Assembly: GCA_024449915.1 (NCBI GenBank)
Contig: JAMZAV010001988.1
Coordinates: forward strand, 124,001 to 188,000
From: Sweltsa coloradensis
Lineage: Eukaryota; Arthropoda; Insecta; Plecoptera; Chloroperlidae
DNA: 64,000 nucleotides
Direction of reading: 5' to 3'
Under the pieces are notes generated by a model. That model did not search any database. It was not told the DNA's origin and was given only the letters and a program-made list of their open reading frames with translations. The translations under genes were made by a program, and so were the position numbers. Shown here piece by piece: positions 45,286 through 57,968 of this stretch (within the stretch, counting starts at the first letter, position 1; each line of letters starts with the position of its first letter).

Positions 45286-47330
45286 TATTGGATCTCGCAA
45301 AGTTCAGCCGGCCAATCATAACTAGTTTCACGTTATCGTGTTATCACAAACCTTGCCGTGTGTGCTGCTATCTGACTGAGTAAATGCATAACTTTTGACG
45401 GGTCGGTAAATGAAAATGCTGTTTTTACCGTCGCTCAAATATTTGAGTCAAAATAAATGAAACTCGAATTTGTTCGAACTCGCCGTGAACTCGAATCACA
45501 CTCGAAAATTTGAGTACTCGCCCAGTCCTTAATATAAGCATTTTACAGGCATTAATCAACAAGTAACTATAGTTAGGTACTTGACAATGATCACTTACAT
45601 TGTGTACAACAAGCAAGTATTTGGACCACTAGATATTTTAGTATTCTATTATGTTAAACACCATTGCTGACCGATTTATTTTTTTAACTGAATCTTGTCA
45701 TTAGTACCCAACTGTTTCAGACAACACACTTCCTTTCACATGTCCATCTTTGTAAGCCTATCGTGGCGTTACCTAATAATTTATCATTACTTCCGCCATT
45801 TGCTAAGTCAACACACCGCTTAATGTACCACCATTTAATTCATGCCTCGTTCCCTGTCCCAGATTACCTTGCATCAAGTAACAATTCACGACCTCTTTGA
45901 AGATCTGCTCAAATCCCCGACAATATAAGCATCTATACTATGTACGCTGCTCAGGTGGTGTTGCGCAGTACGGATGTGAAGGGGGACACATTGGCCCTCC
46001 TTGAGTCTTAGTGAAGATGCGTGCAAACGAGAGACCTGATATTGTGATTGTCGCTCGCGTTGCTTCAAGGCGCGACGGTGAATTTGAAGGAATACCCTTG
46101 TTGTCTCACGGTAGGTTCTTCTAGGCATACGGCCACTAGTGATTATCAATTTTTTTTGTCAGCCGCTTACTTTTCAAGGTCCTGTAATATCAGTAATTTT
46201 AATTTTTATTACGTTCTTTTAGGCTAGTCTATGTTTATTTATTCTCATATTATTTTTTTGTTTGATGTATTATTCTTATCAATTTAAGTCCTGTAAATTC
46301 ACCCAATTAATTTTATTACTTTGATTTATGTTTATATTTTATCTTTTTATTTCAACTGATTTCTCTTTCTCTTTTTTGGGTCATCTTTATATGCAATCTT
46401 AATGTTATTTTTAATATTCCCAAAACTTTAAATAATTTATAATTTTAATTTATGGATATTTGTTTCAATTTTTTGTGCCAAGGTTCAGTTAACAATCATT
46501 GTTTTCTTTTATCATTTATATTATTAAGATTTTGCTATCACTTATTGTGTAACTGAATGTGATTTTTATTTTAATTATGTTTTGATTTGTTCTTTGCTAA
46601 TGTTTCAGTATAATTCTATTATGATTTTTATTTTACTTTTATTTTCTCTATCCTTTTATTTGTTCATGCATGTGATTGTGTTATTGTAGTTTATTATTTT
46701 ATTACTGTTCCCTGCTATGTATTTGGTTTAATATAGCTACATTATGTATTTATCTTCATTCCTTTCATTTTTATTTAACTCTTAATTGTCAAGCAGGATT
46801 GTTATCGATTATTATTTATTACTGTTCACTAATGTTGTTTATAAGGTATGTTTATGATTTCTACTCATTTATTAACTAACTACACGCTCTATTCGAACGT
46901 GCATTTTTCTCCTCTCGACAGTGTACTTCGTGCTTTGAACAGAACGTCAGGCGACCTTGAAGTGGCTTCACTATCCCCTTAAGCAGTGAAGCTCATATAT
47001 AACTTCGAAGCAAGCTGTGGTGCCTTGACCTCTCCTCTTAAATCAATTTAAAACTTCACGTAAATTTGCGAAGTAGAATTGTCATTATCATCTGTGCAAA
47101 CTTGATTTTACAAACTTATCCAAATTAACGTTTAATCTTTTTGACTGCGTCACATATTAAAATGAAACATTAGTATTTCGTACAATTTGCGTGATTTAAT
47201 TCTTGCCGTTGCGTATCGACTAAATGCCACCCCGTGTATATGAAATTTTGGACTGCCCCCGTTCAGAGCGAGTCCCGCATCTTTACACCAAGCTGGTTCT
47301 ATAAGAACTTTGCAACCCCCACCGGCATAA
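45286..47330. other. Long spacer with a hAT end and a T-rich tract
   Basis: A lone hAT-type end with TCGAACTCG/ACTCGAA repeats lies at about 45425-45530 (ending CCCAGTCCTTA), without a partner. On the minus strand, 46128-45886 has an 81-residue Arg-rich frame from an ATG that I cannot identify. 46160-46870 is very T-rich on the plus strand with few G or C. Confidence 0.4.
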
Positions 47331-48120
47331 AGAGGTAGTTCAAGAACTCAAGCAAACTAGTGAAGGCCTTGACAAGTAATGTACTAAAAGGAATTCAGCT
47401 AGTAAGTGCCTTAAAGCTAGTAGCTCAAAGAACACAAGCACACGTATAGGGCACTTCAAAGAATACTTGAAGAAAACTTCGAGCTAGTAAGTTGCCAAAC
47501 TTCGAATAAAAGGCAAACTTAACTAGATAGTTAAGGCCTTACAAGACTTCGAGGTAGCTTGAAGCAACTTACGAGTTAAAGGCCTTACAAGCTAGGTAGT
47601 TGCAAAGGACACTTCAGATAGGTACTAAGCCAAGTAGTATTCAAAACTGCGACTTATAAAGGCTACGTACTGCAAGAACTTCGATGAAAGGCTTTATGAT
47701 AGAGACTTCCCAAGAAGCTGATGTATCAAAGACTCGATGTAATAAGGCATTACAATGTACTGCCAAAGAACTTCGATGTAAAAGGCTACAGCTAGAGCTC
47801 AAGTTCGATGTTAAGCACTTAAAGCAGTAGCTTCCAAGAATTCGAGTATAAGGCACTTACAAGCTAGGTAGCTTGCCAAAGAACTTTGTATAAAGGCTAC
47901 AACTAGGTACACTCCAAAGACTTGTGTATAAGGATTTCACTGTAGTTCCAAAGACACGTGTATAAAGACTTAAGTGAGCTTGCCAAAGAACTTCGATGAT
48001 AAAGGCACTTAAAGCTAGGTACTTGCCAAAGAATGATTTAAAGGTATTAAAGCACTTCCAAAGAACTTTGATGCTATAAGGCATCTTACAAGCTAGGTCT
48101 TTCCAAGCTTTATTGCTTTT
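47330..48120. repeat. Diverged minisatellite of about 45-55 bp
   Basis: A unit of the form CCAAAGAACTTCGATGTA then AAAGGC then ACAAGCTAGGTAG repeats many times with indels. The minus-strand frames 47641-47856 and 47857-48162 are read through the repeat and are not genes. Confidence 0.8.
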
Positions 48121-48171
48121 TTCCACCTTCAGATACCTTTTCCAACCTCGAGACTCAAGCATATTAGATAA

Positions 48172-50709
48172 CGTTTAACTTCGTTTTTAGAGTGGATGAA
48201 GTGATTTTTGCGTCCCTTGACTAATTTTGTGTATTAAGTACTATTGTCATTTTATGTTTATTCTAAATGATTAATACTCGTGACTATTTATCACTTATAA
48301 ATAAACTGTCCCCCAAGGTTTGCCATGGCGTACTGGTCTAGCCCCGTGCGACCAGCATGTTGCACTGGCTACATTGTACTAGCTCCGGAAAAACAACTTT
48401 TTGCTGCTCGCGTTTTTTAAGTCCGATATTTGGCCTACCTACTTACTGGGCTACGGGGTAACTTTCCAACTTTCTCCGGAGTTAGTTGGTTAGGGTGCGG
48501 CTTGATAGTGTCGCGAAGAGCAAAGATGCGAGCCGAAGAGGGAAGAGAGAAGATGTTGGAGAAATGTCGTAATGGACTATGGAAGGTGGTTGACGTGCAA
48601 GACATCATATGGGTGAGATGATCATCATGGCTAGTTTCAAGTAACTAGGGGTGCAGGGAATTGCCATTCTTTCCTACAAATTAACAAAACATTTTCTTGT
48701 GTTTTGATTTTTTGTGGATCAAAAGTATAATAATATGCTGTTTTGTCAATCTGTGACATGTTTAATGTTGATCAAACTTTCCTTGAGCTCCTAGTTACTG
48801 TAGTGACCTGCACAGGTAAAAAATGCTGTGTGGTGTGTGAATGTAAAATTGTGTGTGTGGGGTTGTGTAGATGTAAGACAGTCTGAGCGTTGTGTATGAG
48901 GCGTCGTATGATTTAAAGTTGTGTTTGTTGTGCTGAATGAAGACTCGGTTTGCAATCTTTTAATTGTGACCGACAATGTAATGCGTTAAAGTTATGGGGT
49001 CTTGGGCTTGGCAGATTTAAACAACGAGTAATTTGCAAGAATTAATGCATGCTTATAGTGAAGTGTTCACAACTTGAAATGCTGTTAGCCAGCCAATCAA
49101 ATCCCAATTAAATTTCACTCATAACTAAGATTTTTATGTTAAAACCACAATGAGACCGGCAGCGGCGAGACACTTAAGACGTTGATTTTATCTGCAACCC
49201 AACAATCGTACGCGGCTCTCTCTAGTTAAACGCACATTCGGTGCTGGGTTTGGTTGCCAATGAAGAGGAAGGTCTACAAGCAATATTGAAACCACACTTA
49301 TTTACCTGATATTACTAAAAACTTGCTGAATGCTACGCAAAATTGCATAAGTGACTAATAGGCAATAATTACGTTGTTCTGTTATAATTATCCTGCAGGA
49401 TAAAATATTCAAAATACAATCAATACCGGTACTGTTTTTAATAGTAGAATTAATTATATTTATGTAAAAGTAGTACTGATCATGTCCTCACAGATTATAA
49501 TTCTTATAAAACTACATATGACATTTATAGATCACTTTTTTAATTGTGCAAAACATTTGGTGAGAAACTACTAAAATCGGTTAATTTTCCTTGGTTTTAA
49601 TATTTTCCGTAGTCCTATCTCTTAAGTCGTTCTTCGGGCAACTTAATTGTTCAATATTTTGGTAAATCTTGTGGCTCGAATACTTTGTTATAAATCACGC
49701 CAATTGACAAAGGGAAGGCTTCAATTTTCACCATAGAATGCATTTTTTCCATACTTTCTTATTGTAAAAAGTATATTTACATCCATATAATCGAATGGAA
49801 AAATCATAATTTCGTGTGAACATTTTATCGGGAACCGTTGATTTTTTCTTGCGTTGTTGGAAATTATGCAAAAGCTCGTTGGCTCGCAAGACTTTTGTTT
49901 TTTAAGAGTGTTCACAAGACAGATGTACACGGCACGCTCGAAAGCACTCAAATTCAGATGTACAACGCTCTGGAGAAAAATTGAAACGACATACGAGAAT
50001 TCTAAAAAACAAGACAGATATATTTTAATGCAGAAGAACATACAACAAACAGAATTGATGTATGTAATAAAGTAATAAACCCTACTATAAACCATTGTTA
50101 CGCATAAAGTCGATGCAACGGGAAAAAGTTGTTCCCGCCGCATTGACTTAATGCTTAACAATAGTTTGAAGTAGGGTTTGTTACATCAATTCTGTTTGTT
50201 GTATGTTCTTCTGCATAAAAATATCTGTAACTTGTGCATTTTAGAATTCTCGTATTCGTTTCAATTTTTCTCCAGAGCGTTGTACATTTGAATTTGAGTG
50301 CTTACGGGCGTGCCAAGGTCACAACTGTCTAGTGAAGACTAAGCTGGTCTTTCACTGGCGCAGTCATTAAAGCCAAGACCCTCGTGTGTAAAGTGAAAGA
50401 ATCAAGAAGATGAATTGTTTACCTGTAACATCGACCGAAGAGAAGAAGAAGAAGCTCTCGTTTATTTCTGCTCTTCAATGGTAATGTAATGCAAAGTATT
50501 ACAATAAGGCGTACTATTTTAGTTCTGAAGAATGAAGAATGATTGGTTGGTACAAGAGTAAAATAGTAATTTACTCTTATTGTGAGTTGTCTCAAGTTTT
50601 ATAACTGGTAATCATATTATTGAGGTGTGTAATATCATATTGATTTGAAATATTTTGTGAGCTCATTAAGCCTTGCATTGTACACGCTGATATTTGGGGA
50701 ATCAATACT
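48172..50709. repeat. Tandem duplication, copy A
   Basis: This matches 50742-53537 in order and orientation, from AGAGTGGATGAAGTGATTTT to CGCTGA.ATTTGGGGAATCAA. It contains a GC-richer block at 48313-48620 that ends at a donor-like TGG|GTGAGATG after a 31-codon Met-Arg-Ala frame (start 48528). That part is kept in both copies, though the frame upstream of it is shifted between them. It also contains a large palindrome (49931-50314). Confidence 0.8.
49931..50314. repeat. Palindrome, about 185-bp arms, copy A
   Basis: Arms 49931-50111 and 50120-50314 are inverse complements with scattered differences (GGCACGCTCGAAAGCACTCA... against ...GAGTGCTTACGGGCGTGCC). The centre is CGGGAAAAAGTTGTTCCCG at about 50119-50137. 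Probably a MITE or foldback unit. Confidence 0.8.
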
Positions 50710-51338
50710 TTTCAACAGTCTAATTCATTCACGATCAGTTGTTAAACTTCGCTTGTTTAGAGTGGATGAAGTGATTTTTGGGTCCCTTGACTGATTTTGT
50801 GTACATTTAAGTACCGTCATTTAATGTTTATTCTAAATGATTAATACTCGTGACTATTTATCACTTATAAATAAACTGTCCCCCAAGGTTTGCCATGGCG
50901 TACTGGTCTAGCCCCGTGCGACCAGCATGTTGCACTGGCTACATTGTACTAGCTCCGGAAAAACAACTTTTTGCTGCTCGCGTTTTTTAAGTCCGATATT
51001 TAGCCTACCGACTTCCGGGGCTACGGGGTCAACTTTCCAACTTTCTCCGGAGTTAGTTGGTTAGGGTGCGGCTTGATAGTGTCGCGAAGAGCAAAGATGC
51101 GAGCCGAAGAGGGAAGAGAGAAGATGTTGGAGAGATGTCGTAATGGACTATGGAAGGTGGTTGACGTGCAAGACATCATATGGGTGAGATGATCATCATT
51201 ACTAGTTTCAAGTAACTAGGGTTGCAGGGAATTGCCATTCTTTCCTACAAATTAACAAAACATTTTCTTGTGTTTTGATTTTTTGTGGATCAAAAGTATA
51301 AAAATATGCTGTTTTGTCAATCTGTGACATGTTAATTT

Positions 51339-51858
51339 TAGGGTTGCCGTCGATAATCGAAATATCGATCGATTATCGATATCAGTAATATGATATGATA
51401 ATCGATTCAAGTATTTTGATATGATATGATATGATTATCGATTTAAATAGTGACATCGATGTTTTCGCGGTTTACCATGCTTAAAAATGCCGCGCTGTCG
51501 TATCAACGCGCCGATTGGTTGTCGGAGTAGCCAATCGCTGCTCAAGTATAATGCCACGCCCACCGCCGCCAGTGCGCATGCGCTCGCAGCGCGATACAAG
51601 GCGATACGAAAACATCGCCCGGCCCGATTGCGATGTATTCAGTACGGCTCGACGTGTTGTGGCGTGAACTTCTCTAGCGTCAGTCTGCCCAATTATATTG
51701 AATTCGCGATGTTTCTTCCGTGTTTCTGCTTCCTAGGCTCAATTTGGAATTTGATATGATAATCGATTTGGGTCTATGATATCGATATATTTCGATATGA
51801 TAATCGATTCGATGCCTCCGATTATCGATCACGATTTTCACATCGAACGGCAACCCTA
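51339..51858. mobile_element. hAT non-autonomous element, inserted in duplication copy B only
   Basis: Ends TAGGGTTGCCGTCGATAATC and CGAACGGCAACCCTA are flanked by a perfect 8-bp duplication GTTAATTT (51331-51338 and 51859-51866). Copy A has the empty site at about 48758-48775. The family matches 39421-42009. The arms are rich in ATCGAT/ATATGATA. The 90-codon frame at 51487-51759 is not convincing as a gene. Confidence 0.9.
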
Positions 51859-52765
51859 GTTAATTTTTGATCAACCTTTCCTGAGCTCCTAGTTACTGTA
51901 GTGACCTGCAAAGGTAAAAAATGCTGTGTGGTGTGTGAATGTAAAATTGTGAAAATGGGGTTGTGTAGATGTAAGACAGTCTGAGCGTTGTGTATGTGAC
52001 GTCGTATGGATTTAAAGTTGTGTTTGTTGTGCTGAATGAAGACTTGGTTCGCAATCTTTTAATTGTGACCGACAATGTACGTTAAAATTATGGGTCTTTG
52101 CCGATTTAAACAACGAGTGATTTGCAAGAATAAATGCATTCTTACAGTGTTCACAACTTGAAATGCTGTTAGCCAGCCAATTGAATCCCGATTAAATTCC
52201 TCTCAAAACTAAGAACTTTATGTCTAATAAATAATAATTGTTATTTTAAAATATATATATAATGAGACCGGCAGCGGCAAAAGTTACTTAAAACGTTTAT
52301 TTTATCTGGTCTGGTACCTGGCAATTTCTAGTTAAAAGCACATTTGGTGCTGGGTTTGGTAGATGAAGATGGCTTTTTTAATTGTGCAAAACATTTGGTG
52401 AGAAACGACTAAAATCAGTTAATTTTCCTTGGTTTTAATATTTTCCGTAGTCCTATCTCTTAATCGGTCTTCGGTCAACTTAATTGTTCAATATTTTGTC
52501 TAATCTCGTGGCTCGAATACTTCGTTTTAAATCACACCAATAGTGAAGTGAAGGCTTCAATTTTCACCATAGAAAGCATTATTTCCATGCTTTCTTATTG
52601 TAAAGTATATTTACATCCATATAATCGAATGGAAAAATCATAATTTTGTGTAAACATTTTATCGGGAACCGTTGATTTTTTCTTGCGTTGTTGGAAATTA
52701 TGCAAAAGCTCGTTGTCTCGCAAGACTTTTGTTCTTTAAGAGTGTTCACAGACAGACATGTACAC

Positions 52766-53146
52766 GGCACGCTCGAAAGCACTCAAATTCAGATGTACAA
52801 CGCTCTGGAGAAAAATTGAAACGACATACGAGAATTCTAAAATGCACAAGACACAGATATTTTTATGCAGAAGAACATACAACAAACAGAATTGATGTAT
52901 GTAATAAACCCTACTATAAACCATTGTTACGCATAAAGTCGACGCAACGGGAAAAAGTTGTTCCCGCCGCGTTGACTTAACGCTTAACAACGGTTTATAG
53001 TAGGGTTTATTACATACATCAATTCTGTTTGTTGTATGTTGTTCTGCATAAAAATATATGTCCTGTGCATTTTAGAATTTTCGTATGTCGTTTCCTTTTT
53101 TCTCCAGAGCGTTGTACATTTGAATTTGAGTGCTTTCGAGCGTGCC
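52766..53146. repeat. Palindrome, copy B
   Basis: Counterpart of 49931-50314, with a similar centre and arm length. The B arms are slightly closer to each other than the A arms. Confidence 0.75.
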
Positions 53147-53537
53147 AAGGTCACAATCGCCTAGTGAAGACTCTTAAGCTAGTCTTTCACTGGCGCAGTC
53201 ATTAAAGCCAAGACCCTCATGTGTAAAGTGAAAGAATCAAGAAGATGAATTGTTTACCTGTTACGTCGAGCGAAGAGAAGAAGAAGAAGCCCTCGTTAAT
53301 TTCTGCTTATCCAATGGTAATGTAATGCGAAGTATTACAATAAGACGTACCATTTAAGTTCTGAAGTATGATTGGTTGGTACAAGAGTAAAATGGTAATT
53401 TACTCTTATTGTGAGTTGCCTCAAGTTTTATAACTGGTAATCATATTATTGAGGTGTGTTAATATATTGATTGAAATATTTTGTGAGCTCATTAAGCCTT
53501 GCATTGTACACGCTGACATTTGGGGAATCAAGACTTC

Positions 53538-54654
53538 TTCCATAGAAGTATAAACGGTAATTAATACATGAGCTTCTTTATCCGTTTTAGCTTTTAAAGT
53601 CATTTTAATTTTGAACAAAAACAAAAATTCTAATATCTATGGTTGTCTTTTTCAACTTTCTCTTAAATTTCAAAGCGTGAAATTAATAATAAGTTATTTT
53701 CCACATTTTGGAATGTTTTATTCTCAAACTTCAGTTTTAACTTTTCCGTTTTAAGTCACTTTAATTTTGAACAAAAACAAAAATTCCAATGTACTGTTAC
53801 TTTTTTTCAACTTCCTCTTACATTTAAAGCAGTGAAATTAATAAAAGTTATTTTCCACATTTTGGAATGTTTTATTCTCAAACTTGTCGTTTAACAAGCG
53901 ATGGTAAAATTCCATGGGTTGCTTGGTAAGATTAACGTCAGTGATAAAAGTGCCCAGATTCAAGAACCGAAGACTACGGAGCTCGTTCAATGGTACGTTT
54001 TCACCATCGTTTCTTTTGAGCTAAAGGTAGACTGGACTTGGGCAAGAAATAGTTTACAGAAATTGTCTAATGTGTCAAATACGTCAAACGATAAGTTTGT
54101 AAAAGATCTGAAGTAGAGATGTGATCTACCTCCTTGCGACTAGTTAAATGCAAGCGTGGCTTCGTACGCGAGGCTACCACAGGGCAATCTGCTACAGCCC
54201 GCGAATTGTTTTCAGTTTTCCTACCTGTTTTAATTGTAACTGATACATTTTCAGGATTATAAATCAAATTGTCCAGTCTAGCTTTAAGCTACTTGATAGG
54301 GCCCCGTACATTAATTTTGTAATGACAATTGCTAAATTCATACAAATTAGTTGTTTATTTTAGACTTCACTTTCGAGTATGACACGTTTGAACGTCTGAT
54401 GTTTTCCATTGTTGCTTAATTATGCTCATATTTAATTTTTAGTTTGCTGATTTTTAATTAAAATGTAAAAATATTTTGCATAAATTGGTTACATTTATTG
54501 AATTACTTCTCTATTTTCAATTGTTATTGATTTATTGATAATTTTAAAACAAAAATACAACTTGTTAGATAACTAAAATTTTACGGGGCCCATAATAAAC
54601 ATGATATTTGATTATTAGCGTTCGTTACAACACTTTTCTTTTCTCCTTCCCAAG
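53538..54654. repeat. Spacer with a direct repeat of about 160 bp
   Basis: The block TTTAATTTTGAACAAAAACAAAAATTC...TTTTATTCTCAAACTT occurs at about 53606-53732 and again at 53759-53886. A 71-codon frame with ATG at 53901 (to 54116) is unassigned. Confidence 0.55.
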
Positions 54655-54800
54655 GTTTGCACCACTGCGGGATTCTATGCTCCGTGATTCGTCGTCTCGC
54701 GACATCGCTGCCGACCTCGAGGATTGTCGCCTCTTCTGACATCACCTGTTCCGACATAGCCCAGAAGATCTCGTCATTGGATGGTACTTACTACTACTGG
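54655..54800 (+). CDS. Putative internal exon, unknown protein
   Basis: A strong acceptor (TTTTCTTTTCTCCTTCCCAAG) is followed by 146 GC-rich bases and a good donor TGG|GTGAGC. Only the third frame is open (HHCGILCSVIRR ... SSLDGTYYYW) and it contains three cysteines. Base composition stands out against the AT-rich flanks, which favours an exon. I recognise no family. The following candidate exon is at about 55763. Confidence 0.3.
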
Positions 54801-55762
54801 GTGAGCAATCTTATAAATTATTTTAGACATGCTACTATTAATTATTATGCATTGATCTCTCCCCTGCATGTAGCAAATTCTTAGGTACTTGTTTATTTGT
54901 TTTATTATCGTCCTGTATGACTCTTTACAAAAGGATAGGATTTGTCTATGAGATAAAAAAACAGATAGACATATACATACATAGGCTACATACACAGATA
55001 TTATGCAGTGACAGGCCTGTAGATTTTAGATATCGGGTACATTTTTCTACCCTTAGACCTAGACCTGTTGGAAACGAAATTGTTTACTTACAAATTTTGA
55101 AGTCATAAGCTCAAAAACAATTGAACTTTCTTAATATGAATGGCTTTGGTTGGTTTAAGCTATAATTTTCTACTTTGCCTTTTTATTATGTAATGGGCAT
55201 GTTAGTTACCTAACTGCCTTGATTAACGTAGGATAATAAATTTGAAACGTAATGGTAGGCTATTTAGGCTAGTACAATATCCATCAACACACATCTGAAC
55301 AATCACTACCGGTACAGCCTAATACCTTCAATTCTCACTATAATGAAAAAAACTACAATACTGTATATATGTTGTTTTTTAAATGTTTAAATAAGATTAA
55401 GGCATAGTTTATATATTTACAATCGATTGTCCATTACAGGTTTAAATTTAACGAGTTTTAATTTCAGTAGGATGGTTTGACACTTGAGTGTTTCTTGTCG
55501 AGGGTTCTTTTTCCTGTACTGTAGTATAAACTTTAAATTACCAGTATGAGTCACAATTTGATTTCTGTGCACAGGTATAGTTTAATTTTAATAGTTAATA
55601 GTTTAATATCAAAATGTCACAGTAAGTTGAGGGACCATTTATCAAATTCTTCAAATGGAAAGTAAAATCAAGCTGGATATTTTTAAAACTATCGTTCAGT
55701 AAAAATGTGCACATGAGCAAGTTCTTTATGTCTATCTACTGATCCTTGATGGTGTTCCAGGG

Positions 55763-55831
55763 CTGCAAGGTGTTCGAAATACTAGCAAGATGGCCACATT
55801 GCGTTGCCTACAACTCCTGCGAGCCCTGATG
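55763..55831 (+). CDS. Putative terminal exon, unknown protein
   Basis: After the acceptor GTGTTCCAG the phase-0 frame reads GCKVFEILARWPHCVAYNSCEP and stops at TGA (55829-55831). It joins in phase to 54655-54800. The minisatellite that follows directly could lie in its 3' UTR. The pairing is inferred; no homology is known to me. Confidence 0.25.
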
Positions 55832-55837
55832 ACATTG

Positions 55838-56030
55838 TGTCCTAAAACTTCAACATCGTGCCCTAGAACTTCGACATTGTGCCCTAGAACTTCAACATCG
55901 TACCCTAGAACTTTGGACATCGTACCCTAGAACTTCGACGCTGTGCCCTAGAACTTTGACGGCATGCCTTAGAACTTTGGGCATCGTACCATAGAACTTT
56001 GACGGCGTGCCCTAGAACTTCGACATCCCC
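55838..56030. repeat. Minisatellite of about 20 bp
   Basis: Around nine units of the form CCCTAGAACTTCGACAT followed by a short variable spacer (TGTG, CGTA, GGCGTG). Confidence 0.85.
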
Positions 56031-57890
56031 CACGAATGTCAACACCACGGCATGGTAAGAATAATCTAGCTGTTACTATCAGTTATACCTACCATTGCAG
56101 TGACTTTAGTGAGTCTATTTATTAATAATTCTGCATTTCACGCTCTTGAGCATCATGCAATGAGTACAACCCTGTGCATTAAAATTTTACTTTTCATATT
56201 GGTAGGCTTCTATTAATATTTTTGCAAAATTTTGCAATTTACTTATTTATAATTACTCTGAAAGCAATAAAACAGGACTCATAAAATACCATGTCCGACA
56301 TGTCCACTGTCCGGGCATATCAAAATAGTGTTCCGAGTTCTAGCTGACGGGTATGGTATATTATTTTCTTACATAACATGGCACCATTTGAATTTGTGTC
56401 CCAATGAGGAGCTGAAACAAATTTCACATTTTACTCTCTGATGTTCCTCCCTAATAGGACGGTAGTGAATGTGATGTTTAAGAAATCAGCTGGCCTGGGA
56501 AAACATAACTGTTTTTTTTTTAATTCTTTGTCTTTTCAGTTCTTGCTATTTTTTGCAGATTAACTTTGCACCAGTTTTATTTTAAGGTAGCTCAAGCGTA
56601 TCTCGACGTGAATAAAAAAAATTCAAATTTGGCATATTAACAGATAATTACCTAATACACAATAATGCAAAAAAGAAAAAGTAGGCTTCCTGAACTACTT
56701 TACGATATATTCAGGTCTAAAGTTTGAAGGTCGCCCTATCCCATAGCATGGGGAACATGGAAATACATACACTTTTCGACCTTTACTTATGATTTCAAAT
56801 AACTTCTTGTGAATAAATTTTGTTTAAAAACTGTTTTTCTTAAAGAATATTAAATTCCGAATGATATAAGAACAAGAAAATAGTACGTTCCTGAACCCAA
56901 TTTAGAAGTTATAGCATCCTGAAGTGCAACCTGACGATTTGACTTGGCAACCCTGTAAACTTAACTCGATCTTTTTGGCTTAGAGCCTTTAGCACTTTTG
57001 GGCAGGGAGATTTCAAAATGTAATTTTGCTACTGAACCGGTATAAGAATTAATAGAAAGATAATAGGTACTTGTTTTATACAGGCAGCCAATGAAGTTGC
57101 AATTAATTTTTAAAATTACATATATTATGCGCTTTATATTTCAACAATAAAATTGCATTTGGTAGGAGAAGGATGTTAGAAAATGACAGATTCCTGACCC
57201 AATACACAATGATGTCATGTACTATTATGTAATTGCAGTGTTTGTGGAGAGGCGGAGTAGTGTGGAGAATGAGATGCACGATCCCAAAATTGTACAATAT
57301 AATTTTTCCTTATCTTGCTTGAAAAGCCAGATTTATCTGCTCGACAGCCAGTGCACTACCGATCTCCCCCCCCACCCCCCCAAACCAAACACGACAACGC
57401 ATCGTGACCTGACTAGACTGTTGTGACTAGATATACAGCAATCAAAGAACAGGGAACAATGAGTTTTCTTCTTTTATATAGAAAACTAGCCAGTTGGCCT
57501 TTTCCACATTATAGTAAAACAGTCTTCCTCTTACGTGATTGTAAATTCCACTTCATCAGTATCATTATTTACTGGACACCCAGTACATCTCGGCTATTAC
57601 GAAAATTTATTGATGAGCGCGATTTTTAGCAGATCATTAGCCCACCCCACCCACTCGATTTTTGTGTTACTACCCTGGTATCCTGCGGGTAATGTGGACG
57701 GGTGGGGGTAACAGGGCCGTATAAAAGTCGGGCTTCTTTCATATCATAAGTGAAAGCTCCTACAGGCAAATACAGACTGGATAAAAGTTTTCTATTTTAG
57801 AGTAAATTGCACTAAAATTACAGTAATAAAATGTATTTCAGATAATACTTTAAAACAATAATTTTTGGATAAAAATAAAAAAGTAAAAAA
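56031..57890. other. AT-rich spacer, nothing recognised
   Basis: No convincing exon. Short frames at 57217-57629 lack good ATG context and family matches. Confidence 0.35.
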
Positions 57891-57891
57891 G

Positions 57892-57968
57892 TAGTCAGAG
57901 CCGGGGTTTGAACCGGCTACCTCTCGCGTGCTACGCGGACGCGCTATCCCTGAGCCAAAGTGTACTGT
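57892..57968 (-). repeat. tRNA-like unit, minus strand, followed by a T6 run
   Basis: The minus strand shows A box TGGCTCAGGGATAGCG, an anticodon-position loop with AGC, and B box GGTTCAAACCC in a six-pair arm AGCCGG/CCGGCT. It then reaches TTTTTT at about 57887. The T loop is one base too long and the acceptor stem does not pair, so it is a tRNA pseudogene or SINE head rather than a working tRNA-Ala. Confidence 0.45.

Larger units (their letters stand above)
50742..53537. repeat. Tandem duplication, copy B
   Basis: Collinear with copy A but split by the hAT at 51339-51858. Its own palindrome is at 52766-53146. Confidence 0.8.

Noticed and set aside
46160..46870. LTR of a retroelement
   Set aside because: T-rich, but no second copy, no primer-binding site and no target duplication found.
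47857..48162. 101-codon minus-strand frame
   Set aside because: Runs through the minisatellite; repetitive residues only.
49721..50161. 146-codon minus-strand frame
   Set aside because: Spans the palindrome and AT-rich flank; the duplicate copy at 52579-52990 breaks it into two frames.
55732..55920. Minus-strand repetitive peptide (VLGHDVE type)
   Set aside because: Product of the 20-bp minisatellite, not a protein.
57892..57968. Functional tRNA-Ala (AGC)
   Set aside because: Acceptor stem does not pair and the T loop has eight bases.
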